Assembly: GCA_024511395.1 (NCBI GenBank)
Contig: JANELJ010000118.1
Coordinates: 1-7,003 of the forward strand
Origin: Gammaproteobacteria bacterium
GTDB taxonomy: Bacteria > Pseudomonadota > Gammaproteobacteria > GRL18
DNA length: 7,003 nt
Direction: 5' to 3'
The position numbers and the translations under genes were made by a program. Shown piece after piece: positions 1 to 6,590 of this stretch. Under the pieces are notes generated by a model. It was not told the origin of the DNA and ran no database searches. It saw only the letters and a list, made by a program, of their open reading frames with translations. Positions within the stretch are counted from its first letter, which is position 1. Every line of letters starts with the position of its first letter.

Positions 1-20
1 TCTTATCCAGATCTCAGGTT
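1..20 (-). repeat. 20-base mobile-element end, inverted copy at the left edge
   Basis: Bases 1-20 are the exact reverse complement of 6888-6907 (AACCTGAGATCTGGATAAGA). The match stops at base 21, three bases before the panC stop codon, so the shared sequence ends where the chromosomal gene begins. It may continue to the left beyond the window. A shared boundary like this is what two copies of one insertion sequence in opposite orientation would leave. The element family is not assigned because no transposase is visible here. Confidence 0.75.
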
Positions 21-23
21 TAT

Positions 24-887
24 TTAGAGTGACAACTGAAGATTATCAATAAGGCGGGTTTTGCCCAGCCAGGCTGCTGCCAGGATAACCAATTGTTTTG
101 AATCCAAAGTGGGTTTGCTTAAATCTGTATTACGAATTTGTATATAGTCAGGCTTAAAACCAGATTTCTGTAGCTGTTCAACAGTTTCCTGCTCAAGCTG
201 TTGATAATTCCGGCTGCCGGACTGAAGTTTTTGAGCCATTGCCTGCAGGGTTCGGTAAAGTGCAGAAGCCTGCTGTTTCTGCTCGCTACTTAAATACCCG
301 TTTCTGGAACTCATAGCCAGACCGTTTTCTTCCCGCACAATGGGATAGGACAGTATGCCTACAGGGAAGCAGAGTTCATTAACAAAACGTTTGATCACTA
401 ACAACTGCTGGTAGTCTTTTTCCCCGAAAACCGCCAGATCAGGCTGCACCATATTAAACAGTTTACCCACAACCGTGGCCACACCGGTAAAATGACCGGG
501 ACGGGAAGCCCCTTCAAGAGTATCGCTGATCCCTGGAACCACTATCTGGCTTTGTGTTGCTCCTGCTTTGCCTGCAGTAGAACTGCCAGGGTACATTTCT
601 TCAACGGAAGGCGCAAATACAATATCACAGCCCAGTTGCTGTAATTGCCGGGTATCATCCTTAAGGGTTTTTGGGTATTTATCAAAGTCCTCGCCTTCAC
701 CAAACTGTAGGGGATTGACAAAAATACTACAAACCACAATTTCGGCCTTTGTCTGAGCCATGCTGACCAGTTGTAAATGCCCCTCATGTAGGTTGCCCAT
801 GGTGGGTACAAAGGCAATTTTTTTACCCACCTGTTTAAAGGCTTGGATAACTTCGCGTAACTGCCTGATAGTATGGATTACCTGCAT
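24..887 (-). CDS. panC: Pantothenate synthetase (pantoate--beta-alanine ligase)
   Basis: This cytoplasmic enzyme joins pantoate and beta-alanine in an ATP-dependent reaction through a pantoyl-adenylate, the last step of pantothenate synthesis. The 287 residues match the usual length of about 280. Visible motifs are PTMGNLHEGH (28-37, the HIGH-like ATP site), FVNPLQF (56-62), RPGHFTGV (129-136, pantoate pocket region), GEKDYQQ (155-161) and MSSRN (192-196, KMSKS-like loop). It is the last gene of the pcnB-folK-panB-panC run, 54 bases after panB. The ATG start has only a weak purine stretch (GAGAA) in front. The stop lies three bases from the mobile-element end at 1-20, so the gene itself is intact but its original downstream region is gone. 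Confidence 0.97.
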   Translation of the reverse strand: MQVIHTIRQLREVIQAFKQVGKKIAFVPTMGNLHEGHLQLVSMAQTKAEIVVCSIFVNPLQFGEGEDFDKYPKTLKDDTRQLQQLGCDIVFAPSVEEMYPGSSTAGKAGATQSQIVVPGISDTLEGASRPGHFTGVATVVGKLFNMVQPDLAVFGEKDYQQLLVIKRFVNELCFPVGILSYPIVREENGLAMSSRNGYLSSEQKQQASALYRTLQAMAQKLQSGSRNYQQLEQETVEQLQKSGFKPDYIQIRNTDLSKPTLDSKQLVILAAAWLGKTRLIDNLQLSL

Positions 888-914
888 GAGTTCTCAGCTA
901 AATAAAGTGTATCA

Positions 915-920
915 ATTATA
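915..920 (-). promoter_or_regulatory. Possible -10 box (TATAAT) in the panB-panC spacer
   Basis: The minus strand reads TATAAT here, 28 bases upstream of the panC start. No good -35 hexamer lies 16-18 bases further upstream (best readings TAAGCC or AAGCCA). It could give panC an internal promoter, or be chance in an AT-rich spacer. Confidence 0.2.
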
Positions 921-941
921 CGCATCCGTATTGAGGCTGGC

Positions 942-1739
942 TTATTCAAATATGTGCTCAGGTGTTGGGAATTCCCCGGTTTTAACCTGGTGCACATAAT
1001 CTCTAAAAGCCTGTTGAATGGAATGGGTTTCGGCCAGAAAATCTTTTACAAAACTGGCTGGACTACCGTGATGCAAACCCAGCATATCATAACAGACCAG
1101 TACCTGACCATCACATTCAGGACCGGCACCAATGCCGATAACAGGGATACTGACAGATTCAGTGATTTTGGCCGCCAGCTCTGCCGGTACACATTCCAGC
1201 AATAAAATATCACTTCCTGCTTCTTCCATGGCTCGGGCATCTGCCAGTAATTGTTTCGCTTCTTTTTTATTGCGCCCCTGGATCCGGTATCCACCCAGCT
1301 TGTTTATCGACTGAGGCAATAGTCCCAGATGGGAGCAGACTGCAATACCCCGTTCCGATAAAAAGCGAACAGTATCAAGCATCAGAGCACCACCCTCAAT
1401 TTTAACGATCTGGGCACCACCTTCGGCAATCAGGCGGGCAGAATTAAGGTATGTCTGTTCAACACTGACATTGGCGGCAAAGGGCAAATCAGCCATAATC
1501 ATGGCCTTTTTACAGACTCTGGAAATATTTCTGGTGTGGTAAATCATATCTTCCATAGACACTGACAAGGTGGTTTCCTGGCCTTTAACCACCATGCCCA
1601 GGGAATCGCCTACCAGTATCACTTCCACTCCAGCCTCTTCCTGAGCCCTGGCAAAACTGGCGTCATAGGCCGTCAGGCAGGCAAAATGCTCTGCTTCACG
1701 TTTGAGTTTCAATAGGGTTTTAATGGTAATTTTATGCAT
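942..1739 (-). CDS. panB: 3-methyl-2-oxobutanoate hydroxymethyltransferase (ketopantoate hydroxymethyltransferase)
   Basis: PanB moves a one-carbon unit from 5,10-methylenetetrahydrofolate to alpha-ketoisovalerate to make ketopantoate, the first committed step to pantothenate. The protein has 265 residues, the family's usual length. It shows LTAYD (22-26), VGDSLGMV (43-50), MADLPF (82-87) and VKIEGG (112-117). These carry the expected metal ligands Asp45, Asp84 and Glu115, with Glu182 in LLECVP as the likely catalytic acid. HLGLLPQS (137-144) and GIGAGPECDGQVLV (202-215) are also typical. The ATG start is 16 bases after the folK stop, so the two are almost certainly cotranscribed; FolK feeds the folate pool that PanB draws on. 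No truncation or frameshift is seen. Confidence 0.97.
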   Translation of the reverse strand: MHKITIKTLLKLKREAEHFACLTAYDASFARAQEEAGVEVILVGDSLGMVVKGQETTLSVSMEDMIYHTRNISRVCKKAMIMADLPFAANVSVEQTYLNSARLIAEGGAQIVKIEGGALMLDTVRFLSERGIAVCSHLGLLPQSINKLGGYRIQGRNKKEAKQLLADARAMEEAGSDILLLECVPAELAAKITESVSIPVIGIGAGPECDGQVLVCYDMLGLHHGSPASFVKDFLAETHSIQQAFRDYVHQVKTGEFPTPEHIFE

Positions 1740-1755
1740 GGCTTTTTACCTGAGT

Positions 1756-2247
1756 TTAGTTAGCCTGAATTTTACTGAGTCCTACCCAGTCGGTCTGTTC
1801 AGCAAGGCGAGCGAGAGAACCCAACCCGGGAATATTGATATCGCCGGCAATTTCAAACAGGGGATGAATGACAAAGTTTCGAAACTTTAGCTGTGCATGG
1901 GGAATAGTTAAATTCTCAGATGCCGCTGTTTCATCTCCGTATAACAGAATATCCAGATCCAGTGTTCTGGCACCCCACTTAGCAGTTCTAATCCGCCCCT
2001 GAGCATTTTCAATAGCCTGTAACTGCGCCAGTAATAACTCTGCACTTAAACCAGTATCCAGACTGGCCACAGCATTGATATAGTCATTCTGCGGTGCACT
2101 GCCGGGCAAAATCAATGCCTCACTCTGATAAAGAGCTGAGTTCTTCAGCAGAACCGTTTCCGGCAGATTATTCAGGCTTTGCAGTACCTTTAAAATCTGC
2201 TGTTCAGGCTGTTCGAGATTACTACCCAGCCCGATAAATACAATCAT
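1756..2247 (-). CDS. folK: 2-amino-4-hydroxy-6-hydroxymethyldihydropteridine diphosphokinase (HPPK)
   Basis: HPPK transfers pyrophosphate from ATP to 6-hydroxymethyl-7,8-dihydropterin, giving the substrate of dihydropteroate synthase in folate synthesis. The 163-residue protein has the N-terminal GLGSNL (6-11) and the HPPK signature WGARTLDLDIL (91-101), with the magnesium-binding pair Asp97 and Asp99. The block IPHAQLKFRNFVIHPL (115-130) matches the usual IPHP..M..R.FVL.PL, except that the Pro after His is Ala. The start codon overlaps the pcnB stop (ATGA on the minus strand, 2244-2247), indicating translational coupling. The pcnB-folK-panB-panC order agrees with the assignment. Confidence 0.96.
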   Translation of the reverse strand: MIVFIGLGSNLEQPEQQILKVLQSLNNLPETVLLKNSALYQSEALILPGSAPQNDYINAVASLDTGLSAELLLAQLQAIENAQGRIRTAKWGARTLDLDILLYGDETAASENLTIPHAQLKFRNFVIHPLFEIAGDINIPGLGSLARLAEQTDWVGLSKIQAN

Positions 2248-3602
2248 GCCCTAGTATTGTCCGGTTGTGCCGATACTGGTTCCACTGTTAATTTTACTGC
2301 TTTTCGCTTTTTTCTGCGTCGGCTGTTCTGGGAGCCACGGCGTTTTTTAGGACCGCCCAGCTCACTGCACATCTGTTCCTGTTCCTCCGGTGAACGGGTC
2401 TGGATGTCGGTCCACCAGTCACAGATGGTTTTCAGTTCATGCTCACCCACTGATTCCCTGAGCAGTAAAAAATCATAACCGGCACGAAAGCGTTTATTAG
2501 TCAGGGTACGCAGGGCTCTTTTTTTAGTAGGATGCTGTAGCTGACTCTGCATATGCCAGATATCCCGCATCATCATACTGAAGCGTTTGGGGATCGAGGT
2601 ATGTGCCTGCTGGCGGGTAATTACCTCCCGGCTAGCACTGATCAGGGCTTCTACTTCATGCTGCCCCCGTTCAATAAAGCGGTTTTTATAATCCTGCATA
2701 GGATACCAGAGCAACACGGCCATAAAAAAGGCCGGATTAACGGATTTACCCTGGGCAATGCGCTCATCGGTATTAATCAGAGCCTGCTCAACCAGTTTTA
2801 AGGTTGCTGAATTCTGTTCACCGGTCTCTTTTATCAGGGGTTCCGTCAGATGGAATAACAGCTCAAACAACTGGTACCGGCGCAGCAGCCTGAAACAGTT
2901 TAAACCATAACCGCCCTGGAACAGCTTAACCGTTTCATCAAACAGCCGGGCAACGGGGATCCCATCCAACAGCTCTTTCAGTTCAAAAATAAGCTGATGT
3001 GCTTCGGGTTCAATAGTAAAATCCAGTTTGGCAGCAAACCGGACAGCTCTGAGCATACGCACAGGGTCTTCCCGGTAACGAGTTGATACATCACCAATCA
3101 TTCGCAGCACTTTATTATGCAGATCCTGCATACCATCAGTGAAATCAACAATAGAATCATCCCGGATATTGTAATACAGGGTATTAACGGTAAAGTCCCG
3201 GCGTATGGCATCTTCTTCCAGGGAGCCATAGACATTATCCCGGATAATCCGGCCTTCTTCGTTCTTGCCTGCATGAGGGGATGCCTCGCCTTCATGCGGC
3301 CCCCTAAAGGTTGCCACTTCAATTACATCACGGCCAAACAGGATATGCGCCAGCCTGAAACGCCGGCCAATCAGCCGGCAATTGCGAAACAGGGCCTTGA
3401 TTTCATCGGGATGGGCATCGGTGGCCACATCAAAATCCTTAGGCTTTTTTCCCAACAGCAAATCTCTGACCCCACCACCCACCAGAAAAGCCTGGTAACC
3501 AGCATCCTTCAGGCGATATAGGACTTTCAGGGCATTTTTACTGATATCATCCCTGTCTATCGAATGTTCGTTCTGTTTAATTATTGTTTTTTTTATAGTC
3601 AT
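2244..3602 (-). CDS. pcnB: Poly(A) polymerase I
   Basis: PcnB adds poly(A) tails to RNA 3' ends and so marks RNAs for decay. The nucleotidyltransferase domain opens with VGGGVRDLLLGKKPKDFDVAT, with the two catalytic Asp residues in DFD (56 and 58 counted from the ATG at 3602). It continues with LFRNCRLIGRRFRLAH and the RNA-binding region RYREDPVRMLRAVRFAAK. A C-terminal Arg/Lys-rich tail (PKKRRGSQ, SRRRKKRKAVK) is typical of PcnB and argues against a CCA-adding enzyme. The frame stays open to a GTG at 3632, giving 462 residues. I prefer the ATG at 3602 (452 residues) because AGGA lies 11 bases before it, while the GTG has only GGA directly against it, and because PcnB homology begins just after this ATG (IIKQNEHSIDR). 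The gene overlaps folK by four bases. Confidence 0.95.
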   Translation of the reverse strand: MTIKKTIIKQNEHSIDRDDISKNALKVLYRLKDAGYQAFLVGGGVRDLLLGKKPKDFDVATDAHPDEIKALFRNCRLIGRRFRLAHILFGRDVIEVATFRGPHEGEASPHAGKNEEGRIIRDNVYGSLEEDAIRRDFTVNTLYYNIRDDSIVDFTDGMQDLHNKVLRMIGDVSTRYREDPVRMLRAVRFAAKLDFTIEPEAHQLIFELKELLDGIPVARLFDETVKLFQGGYGLNCFRLLRRYQLFELLFHLTEPLIKETGEQNSATLKLVEQALINTDERIAQGKSVNPAFFMAVLLWYPMQDYKNRFIERGQHEVEALISASREVITRQQAHTSIPKRFSMMMRDIWHMQSQLQHPTKKRALRTLTNKRFRAGYDFLLLRESVGEHELKTICDWWTDIQTRSPEEQEQMCSELGGPKKRRGSQNSRRRKKRKAVKLTVEPVSAQPDNTRA

Positions 3603-3650
3603 TATTGATGTTTTCCTAACAATACTTACCACTCCATCAAGTTTTTCAGC

Positions 3651-3666
3651 GTAACTGCTCAGTTAC
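3651..3666. other. Small hairpin between the CNP1-like gene and pcnB
   Basis: GTAACT (3651-3656) and AGTTAC (3661-3666) form a perfect 6-bp stem with a 4-base loop, lying 8 bases past the CNP1-like stop on the minus strand. No U-run follows in that direction, so it is not a convincing terminator. It could be a weak attenuator or an mRNA-end structure. Confidence 0.3.
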
Positions 3667-3674
3667 ATTTCAGC

Positions 3675-4256
3675 TTAATAATAAAGCCCGTCCACATTGC
3701 CTTTGCCGTATTTCATATTCTGAATAATCTCATCCCGCTTCAGAGGGAAGCCGTCAAAGTCACAGATATAGTTAACTGCAAAAATTTTACTATAACCCAT
3801 CACCCCGGTTTCCCTGATGTGTTTCCATGATGCCCCGCTACGGGGAAACAGGACTTTTTTATCTTGTTTATCCGTACTGCCGTAAGCATAGTTCTTGATT
3901 TCATTGGTAGAACAACGCAGACCATCATACATAACATTATCTGCACCTGCCGGAGAGCGGATAACCACAGTAAAACGCACCACATAATCTTCCCCTAACT
4001 GAATACTTTTTTCATCCACCAGGTACTGATAATTACGATAGGCGGGGGGACCTTCAACCTCTATCAGATTACTGTCCTGTGGATAATCAGGAATATTGGC
4101 TTTGCCTTCTTTCCAGACATAATCTTCAACATCATTATCCTTGTATTCATCACCCTGAAGCTTGTCCCAGACATCCGCCATTAAAGGACTTACCAGAAAC
4201 AGGGAAGAACACAGAACAATTGAAAAACGGAACATTTGTTTTAAATATATGGGCAT
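3675..4256 (-). CDS. CNP1-like family exported protein, function unknown
   Basis: This 193-residue protein has a likely Sec signal peptide: a basic start (MPIYLKQMFR), a hydrophobic core (about 11-22) and a cleavage site after Ala27 (SPLMA/DVW). The mature part resembles the CNP1-like family (Pfam PF08750), judged from features such as PPAYRNYQY, VVRFTVVIRS, GLRCSTNE, SGASWKHIRE and NYICDFDG. That assignment is from memory of the family, not from a search. Cys115 and Cys165 are the only mature cysteines and could form a disulfide in the periplasm. The Cys in the signal region is not in a proper lipobox. The gene points into pcnB, about 70 bases upstream, and could share its transcript. No clear ribosome-binding site is seen; Met8 is an alternative start. 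Function is not known. Confidence 0.8.
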   Translation of the reverse strand: MPIYLKQMFRFSIVLCSSLFLVSPLMADVWDKLQGDEYKDNDVEDYVWKEGKANIPDYPQDSNLIEVEGPPAYRNYQYLVDEKSIQLGEDYVVRFTVVIRSPAGADNVMYDGLRCSTNEIKNYAYGSTDKQDKKVLFPRSGASWKHIRETGVMGYSKIFAVNYICDFDGFPLKRDEIIQNMKYGKGNVDGLYY

Positions 4257-4452
4257 TTTTCTAAACTTTAGTTAATTATCATAAATTTGTTATAGATATC
4301 TGGTTTAAAAAGCTGAATAATTGCTTTACCATTAGCATGTGCAACATTACAATTTCAATACACAAGCTGTTACGATTATCCTAAAAAAATCAGTTGAATT
4401 ATAACGATTATGATTTATTTAGGATTATACATGAATTTGGGCAGACAGAGCT
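4257..4452. promoter_or_regulatory. Divergent promoter region between the CNP1-like gene and xseB
   Basis: This 196-base AT-rich spacer separates genes facing away from each other, so it should carry promoters for both. TATAAC (4400-4405) is a -10-like hexamer for xseB, with TTATCC (4376-4381) 18 bases upstream as a poor -35. ACGATTAT occurs twice (4372-4379 and 4404-4411), 32 bases apart. The exact promoters cannot be fixed by eye. Confidence 0.45.
4378..4425. repeat. 15-base imperfect inverted repeat upstream of xseB
   Basis: The arms ATCCTAAAAAAATCA (4378-4392) and TGATTTATTTAGGAT (4411-4425) pair at 14 of 15 positions around an 18-base centre. The candidate -10 box lies in the centre. 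This may be an operator dyad, or a hairpin if it is transcribed. No binding protein can be named. Confidence 0.55.
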
Positions 4453-4463
4453 ATGACAGATAA
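4431..4463 (+). CDS. Possible 10-codon leader ORF overlapping the xseB start
   Basis: An ATG at 4431 has a well-spaced AGGA six bases upstream (4421-4424), better than anything in front of xseB. It encodes MNLGRQSYDR and stops at 4461-4463, eleven bases into xseB in another frame. Ribosomes loading here could raise or limit initiation at xseB. The peptide itself has no recognisable function and the ORF may be accidental. Confidence 0.3.
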   Translation: MNLGRQSYDR

Positions 4464-4701
4464 AAACACGGCTAAATCCGAATCTTTTGACTTTGAAGCC
4501 TCATTAAATGAACTGGAAAAACTGGTGGATGCCCTGGAAGGCGGCGATCTGACACTGGAGCAATCCTTAAAAGACTTTGAACGGGGTATCAACCTGACCC
4601 GTGCCTGTCAGACAGCTTTGACAGAAGCACAGCAGAAAGTTCAGATTTTACTGGAAAAAAACGGTCAGAGCAGTCTGGAAGATTTTGATCCCAAAGCTTA
4701 A
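4453..4701 (+). CDS. xseB: Exodeoxyribonuclease VII small subunit
   Basis: XseB combines in several copies with one XseA large subunit to form exonuclease VII, a metal-independent single-strand DNA exonuclease of DNA repair. The 82 residues fit the family (about 80). They show FEASLNELEKLVDALEGGDLT (19-39; family pattern F...L.ELE.IV..LE.G.L.L), then LEQSLKDFERGINL (40-53) and QKVQILLEKNG (65-75), two helices that form the coiled dimer. The start is weakly served: only a purine-rich CAGAG precedes the ATG, and no in-frame start lies upstream because of a TGA at 4432. xseA is not in the window, as is usual. ispA follows after 80 bases. Confidence 0.95.
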   Translation: MTDKNTAKSESFDFEASLNELEKLVDALEGGDLTLEQSLKDFERGINLTRACQTALTEAQQKVQILLEKNGQSSLEDFDPKA

Positions 4702-4781
4702 CTGTTCTGTATTTAATGCTTTTTAATACCTTGTTACCAATCGCCTGAAAGTTTATACCACCTTTAAAAGTTGCGTATTAC

Positions 4782-5696
4782 GTGCCTGCTGCCAGCCCTA
4801 TCAATAATGCTCTGAAACCCTTAATGCACAGCTACCGTCAACAGGTAGACAAAGCACTGGAACAGATCCTGAATAATACTCCGGATCGGGCTGCAGAACT
4901 GCATCAGGCCATACATTATAGTGTGTTTAACGGTGGCAAACGGGTACGTCCACTACTGGTATATTTAACCGGCCAGGCACTTGGAGTACCCGCGGCACAT
5001 CAGGATATGCCGGCCTGTGCCGTTGAATTTATTCACTGTTATTCCTTGGTGCATGATGATATGCCTGCCATGGATGATGATGATCTGCGCCGCGGACAGC
5101 CTACCTGTCACAAAAAGTTTTCTGAAGCCACTGCATTACTAACCGGTGATGCTCTGCAGACTCTGGCATTTGAAACCTTGGCCGAAAACAGTCTGCTTAA
5201 CGATACCCAGAAACTGGCCATGGTTAAAACTCTGGCTCAGGCCAGCGGCATTGCCGGAATGGCCGGCGGCCAGGCCATTGATCTGGCTGTTACCGGCCAG
5301 ACCCGAAGCATGACACTGGATGAACTAAAAACCATGCATGAACACAAAACCGGCGCCTTAATCCGCGCCAGTGTTCAACTGGGTAGTTTATGTCAGGCCG
5401 ATATTTCTACTAATACTTTAAACGCACTGGATCAATATGCCAGAAATATCGGTCTGTCGTTTCAGATTAAGGATGATATTCTGGACATTGAATCTGATAC
5501 CGAAACCCTGGGCAAACAACAGGGCGCTGATATCAGTCTAAACAAGGCCACTTATCCTGCCCTGCTGGGGCTGGACGGTGCCAAAGCCATGGCACAGCAA
5601 TGCCATGAGCAGGCACTGGATAGTCTGAGTGAATTTGATAAGCGGGCTGATCCGTTGCGTTGGTTGTCGGAGTATATTATTACGCGGGAGTATTAG
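4782..5696 (+). CDS. ispA: Farnesyl diphosphate synthase (geranyltranstransferase)
   Basis: IspA condenses isopentenyl diphosphate with dimethylallyl and then geranyl diphosphate to make farnesyl diphosphate, the precursor of undecaprenyl carriers and quinone side chains. Motifs of the trans-prenyltransferase family are GGKRVRP (51-57), the first Asp-rich motif DDMPAMD (92-98), GQAIDL (163-168), and the second Asp-rich motif DDILD (231-235). The length of 304 fits. The GTG start has no visible Shine-Dalgarno. The next in-frame start, Met15 at 4824, also lacks one and would make the N-terminus shorter than in relatives, so GTG is kept with modest confidence. xseB-ispA is a standard pair. dxs, often next, is replaced here by an IS remnant seven bases after the stop. 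Confidence 0.95.
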   Translation: MPAASPINNALKPLMHSYRQQVDKALEQILNNTPDRAAELHQAIHYSVFNGGKRVRPLLVYLTGQALGVPAAHQDMPACAVEFIHCYSLVHDDMPAMDDDDLRRGQPTCHKKFSEATALLTGDALQTLAFETLAENSLLNDTQKLAMVKTLAQASGIAGMAGGQAIDLAVTGQTRSMTLDELKTMHEHKTGALIRASVQLGSLCQADISTNTLNALDQYARNIGLSFQIKDDILDIESDTETLGKQQGADISLNKATYPALLGLDGAKAMAQQCHEQALDSLSEFDKRADPLRWLSEYIITREY

Positions 5697-5702
5697 GGTT
5701 AA

Positions 5703-5861
5703 GTATTCTTCACCACAAAAATAATGCCAGTACGTATTTTCTGTCCAGCCTTTTACTACCTGTTCATCCGATAAATCATGCAGATGCTTCAGGTAATGTA
5801 ATCCTGCAATCAGGTGGGTGCGTAGAAGGGTATCTGTGCTCCCGGGAAGGGCTAGCTTACG
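5703..5861 (-). pseudogene. Remnant of an IS5-like transposase (N-terminal part)
   Basis: The minus strand has 53 uninterrupted codons, without a start or stop of their own, that read like the N-terminal domain (DUF772 type) of IS5-like transposases. Segments include HLIAGLHYLKHLHDLSDEQV and GWTENTYWHYFCGEEY; the family pattern is LP.RL..GLHYLKH...LSDE.V..RW.ENPYWQYFCG.E. Between RKLALP and RTHLIAG there are about seven extra residues (GSTDTLL) compared with my memory of the family. The homology ends next to the ispA stop on one side and at the panD stop on the other, so no catalytic DDE part and no inverted repeats remain. It is a scar and not a working gene. The assignment rests on motif recognition and has not been searched. 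Confidence 0.75.
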
Positions 5862-5863
5862 GC

Positions 5864-6235
5864 CTAGACGGGAATTGAAGTATTGGTATGAGTGATATTG
5901 TTTCGTTTGTCCACATAGACCAAGGTAGGTTTGAATGTTTTCAGTTCCCGTTCTTCTAACACTGCATAGGCAGCAATAATAATTAAGTCGCCGGGATCTG
6001 CTTTATGGGCTGCGGCGCCATTAATGGAGATAATGCCGGAACCTGGTTCTGCTTTAATGGCATAAGTGGAGAAGCGTTCACCGTTGGTAATGTTATAGAT
6101 TTCAATTTGTTCATATTCAAGAATACCGGCGGCGGTCATTAGCAGAGTATCAATGGCGCAAGAACCTTCGTAATCAAGCTCAGAATGAGTGACGGTAATC
6201 CGGTGTAGTTTGCATTTAAGCATTGAGCAGTGCAT
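5864..6235 (-). CDS. panD: Aspartate 1-decarboxylase (pyruvoyl-dependent), proenzyme
   Basis: PanD decarboxylates L-aspartate to beta-alanine, the second substrate of PanC. It is made as a proenzyme that cuts itself between Gly24 and Ser25, and Ser25 becomes the pyruvoyl cofactor. The sequence shows this site (YEGSC, 22-26) and the expected active-site residues Lys9, His11, Arg54, Thr57, Tyr58 and Asn72, with [13 protein letters not shown] (51-63) and INGAAAH (71-77). The first Met is kept because relatives share the four residues before MLK.KLHR. It has 123 residues and ends ...SIPV; relatives usually run a few residues further (SIPVQ..), so the last codons appear to be lost at the junction with the IS remnant. 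The gene converges on ispA and is separated from panB and panC by about 4 kb. Confidence 0.95.
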   Translation of the reverse strand: MHCSMLKCKLHRITVTHSELDYEGSCAIDTLLMTAAGILEYEQIEIYNITNGERFSTYAIKAEPGSGIISINGAAAHKADPGDLIIIAAYAVLEERELKTFKPTLVYVDKRNNITHTNTSIPV

Positions 6236-6252
6236 TTTAAAGTATTCCCAAA

Positions 6253-6272
6253 CCCGTTTTATACAAAATGGG
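6253..6272. other. Short dyad in the panD upstream region
   Basis: CCCGTTTT (6253-6260) and AAAATGGG (6265-6272) pair over 8 positions around ATAC, with one G-U pair on the plus strand. On the minus strand the centre reads TATAAA, a possible -10 for panD about 25 bases before its ATG, but no good -35 is present. This may be the panD promoter or a chance structure. Confidence 0.3.
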
Positions 6273-6318
6273 CAATAATTTTATCATAAAGGGCTGATTT
6301 TTCAAAATTAGCAGCGCA

Positions 6319-6576
6319 ATGATAGGGCGATTGCGTTTAATTTATCTTGACAAGAAGCCATGTATAAGCCAAGCAGATGTTAGCTTTGTCGATGAAAAAA
6401 CACAAAACTTCACTCATCAAAGCGGAGAGGAGCCTATATTTTTTATTACCATCTGCACCGTGATATGTGGGACAGATCAATTAAGCGGTTACGAAAAGGC
6501 AACAACTTACTTGACACCTACCAGTACAGTATACTGTTATGTTTCTAATGCACCAACTACAAACGTATTAAAATAA
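6319..6576 (+). CDS. Small hypothetical protein (85 aa), unrecognised
   Basis: The frame is open from 6298, and the first ATG at 6319 has no clear ribosome-binding site. The protein has no motif I recognise. It includes a short hydrophobic stretch (IFFITICTVICG, about 40-51), too short and too late for a normal signal peptide, and a Thr/Tyr-rich end. Support for it being a gene is weak: its length, and its stop lying 14 bases before a well-formed ribosome-binding site and ATG (6591). It may be a fragment of a larger decayed gene next to the mobile elements. Confidence 0.3.
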   Translation: MIGRLRLIYLDKKPCISQADVSFVDEKTQNFTHQSGEEPIFFITICTVICGTDQLSGYEKATTYLTPTSTVYCYVSNAPTTNVLK

Positions 6577-6590
6577 AAAAGGAAATACAA

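Noticed and set aside
542..817. A 91-codon minus-strand frame within panC
   Set aside because: It overlaps the panC ATP-site and pantoate-site coding region in another frame and has no recognisable motif.
2257..2478. A 73-codon plus-strand open frame at the 3' end of pcnB
   Set aside because: It is the antisense shadow of the Arg/Lys-rich pcnB tail and has no family features.
3117..3521. A 134-codon plus-strand open frame
   Set aside because: It lies entirely antisense to pcnB, whose motifs are unmistakable; the frame is a by-product of that gene's codon use.
3651..3666. An intrinsic terminator after the CNP1-like gene
   Set aside because: The stem is only 6 bp and no U-run follows it on the transcribed strand.
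4371..4425. A Fur box suggested by the GATTAT / ATAAT repeats upstream of xseB
   Set aside because: The hexamers do not line up with the 19-base Fur consensus, and neither neighbour is an iron gene.
5660..5878. A 72-codon plus-strand frame across the end of ispA and the panD gap
   Set aside because: The opposite strand of this stretch reads as a transposase fragment, and the plus-strand frame has no family features.
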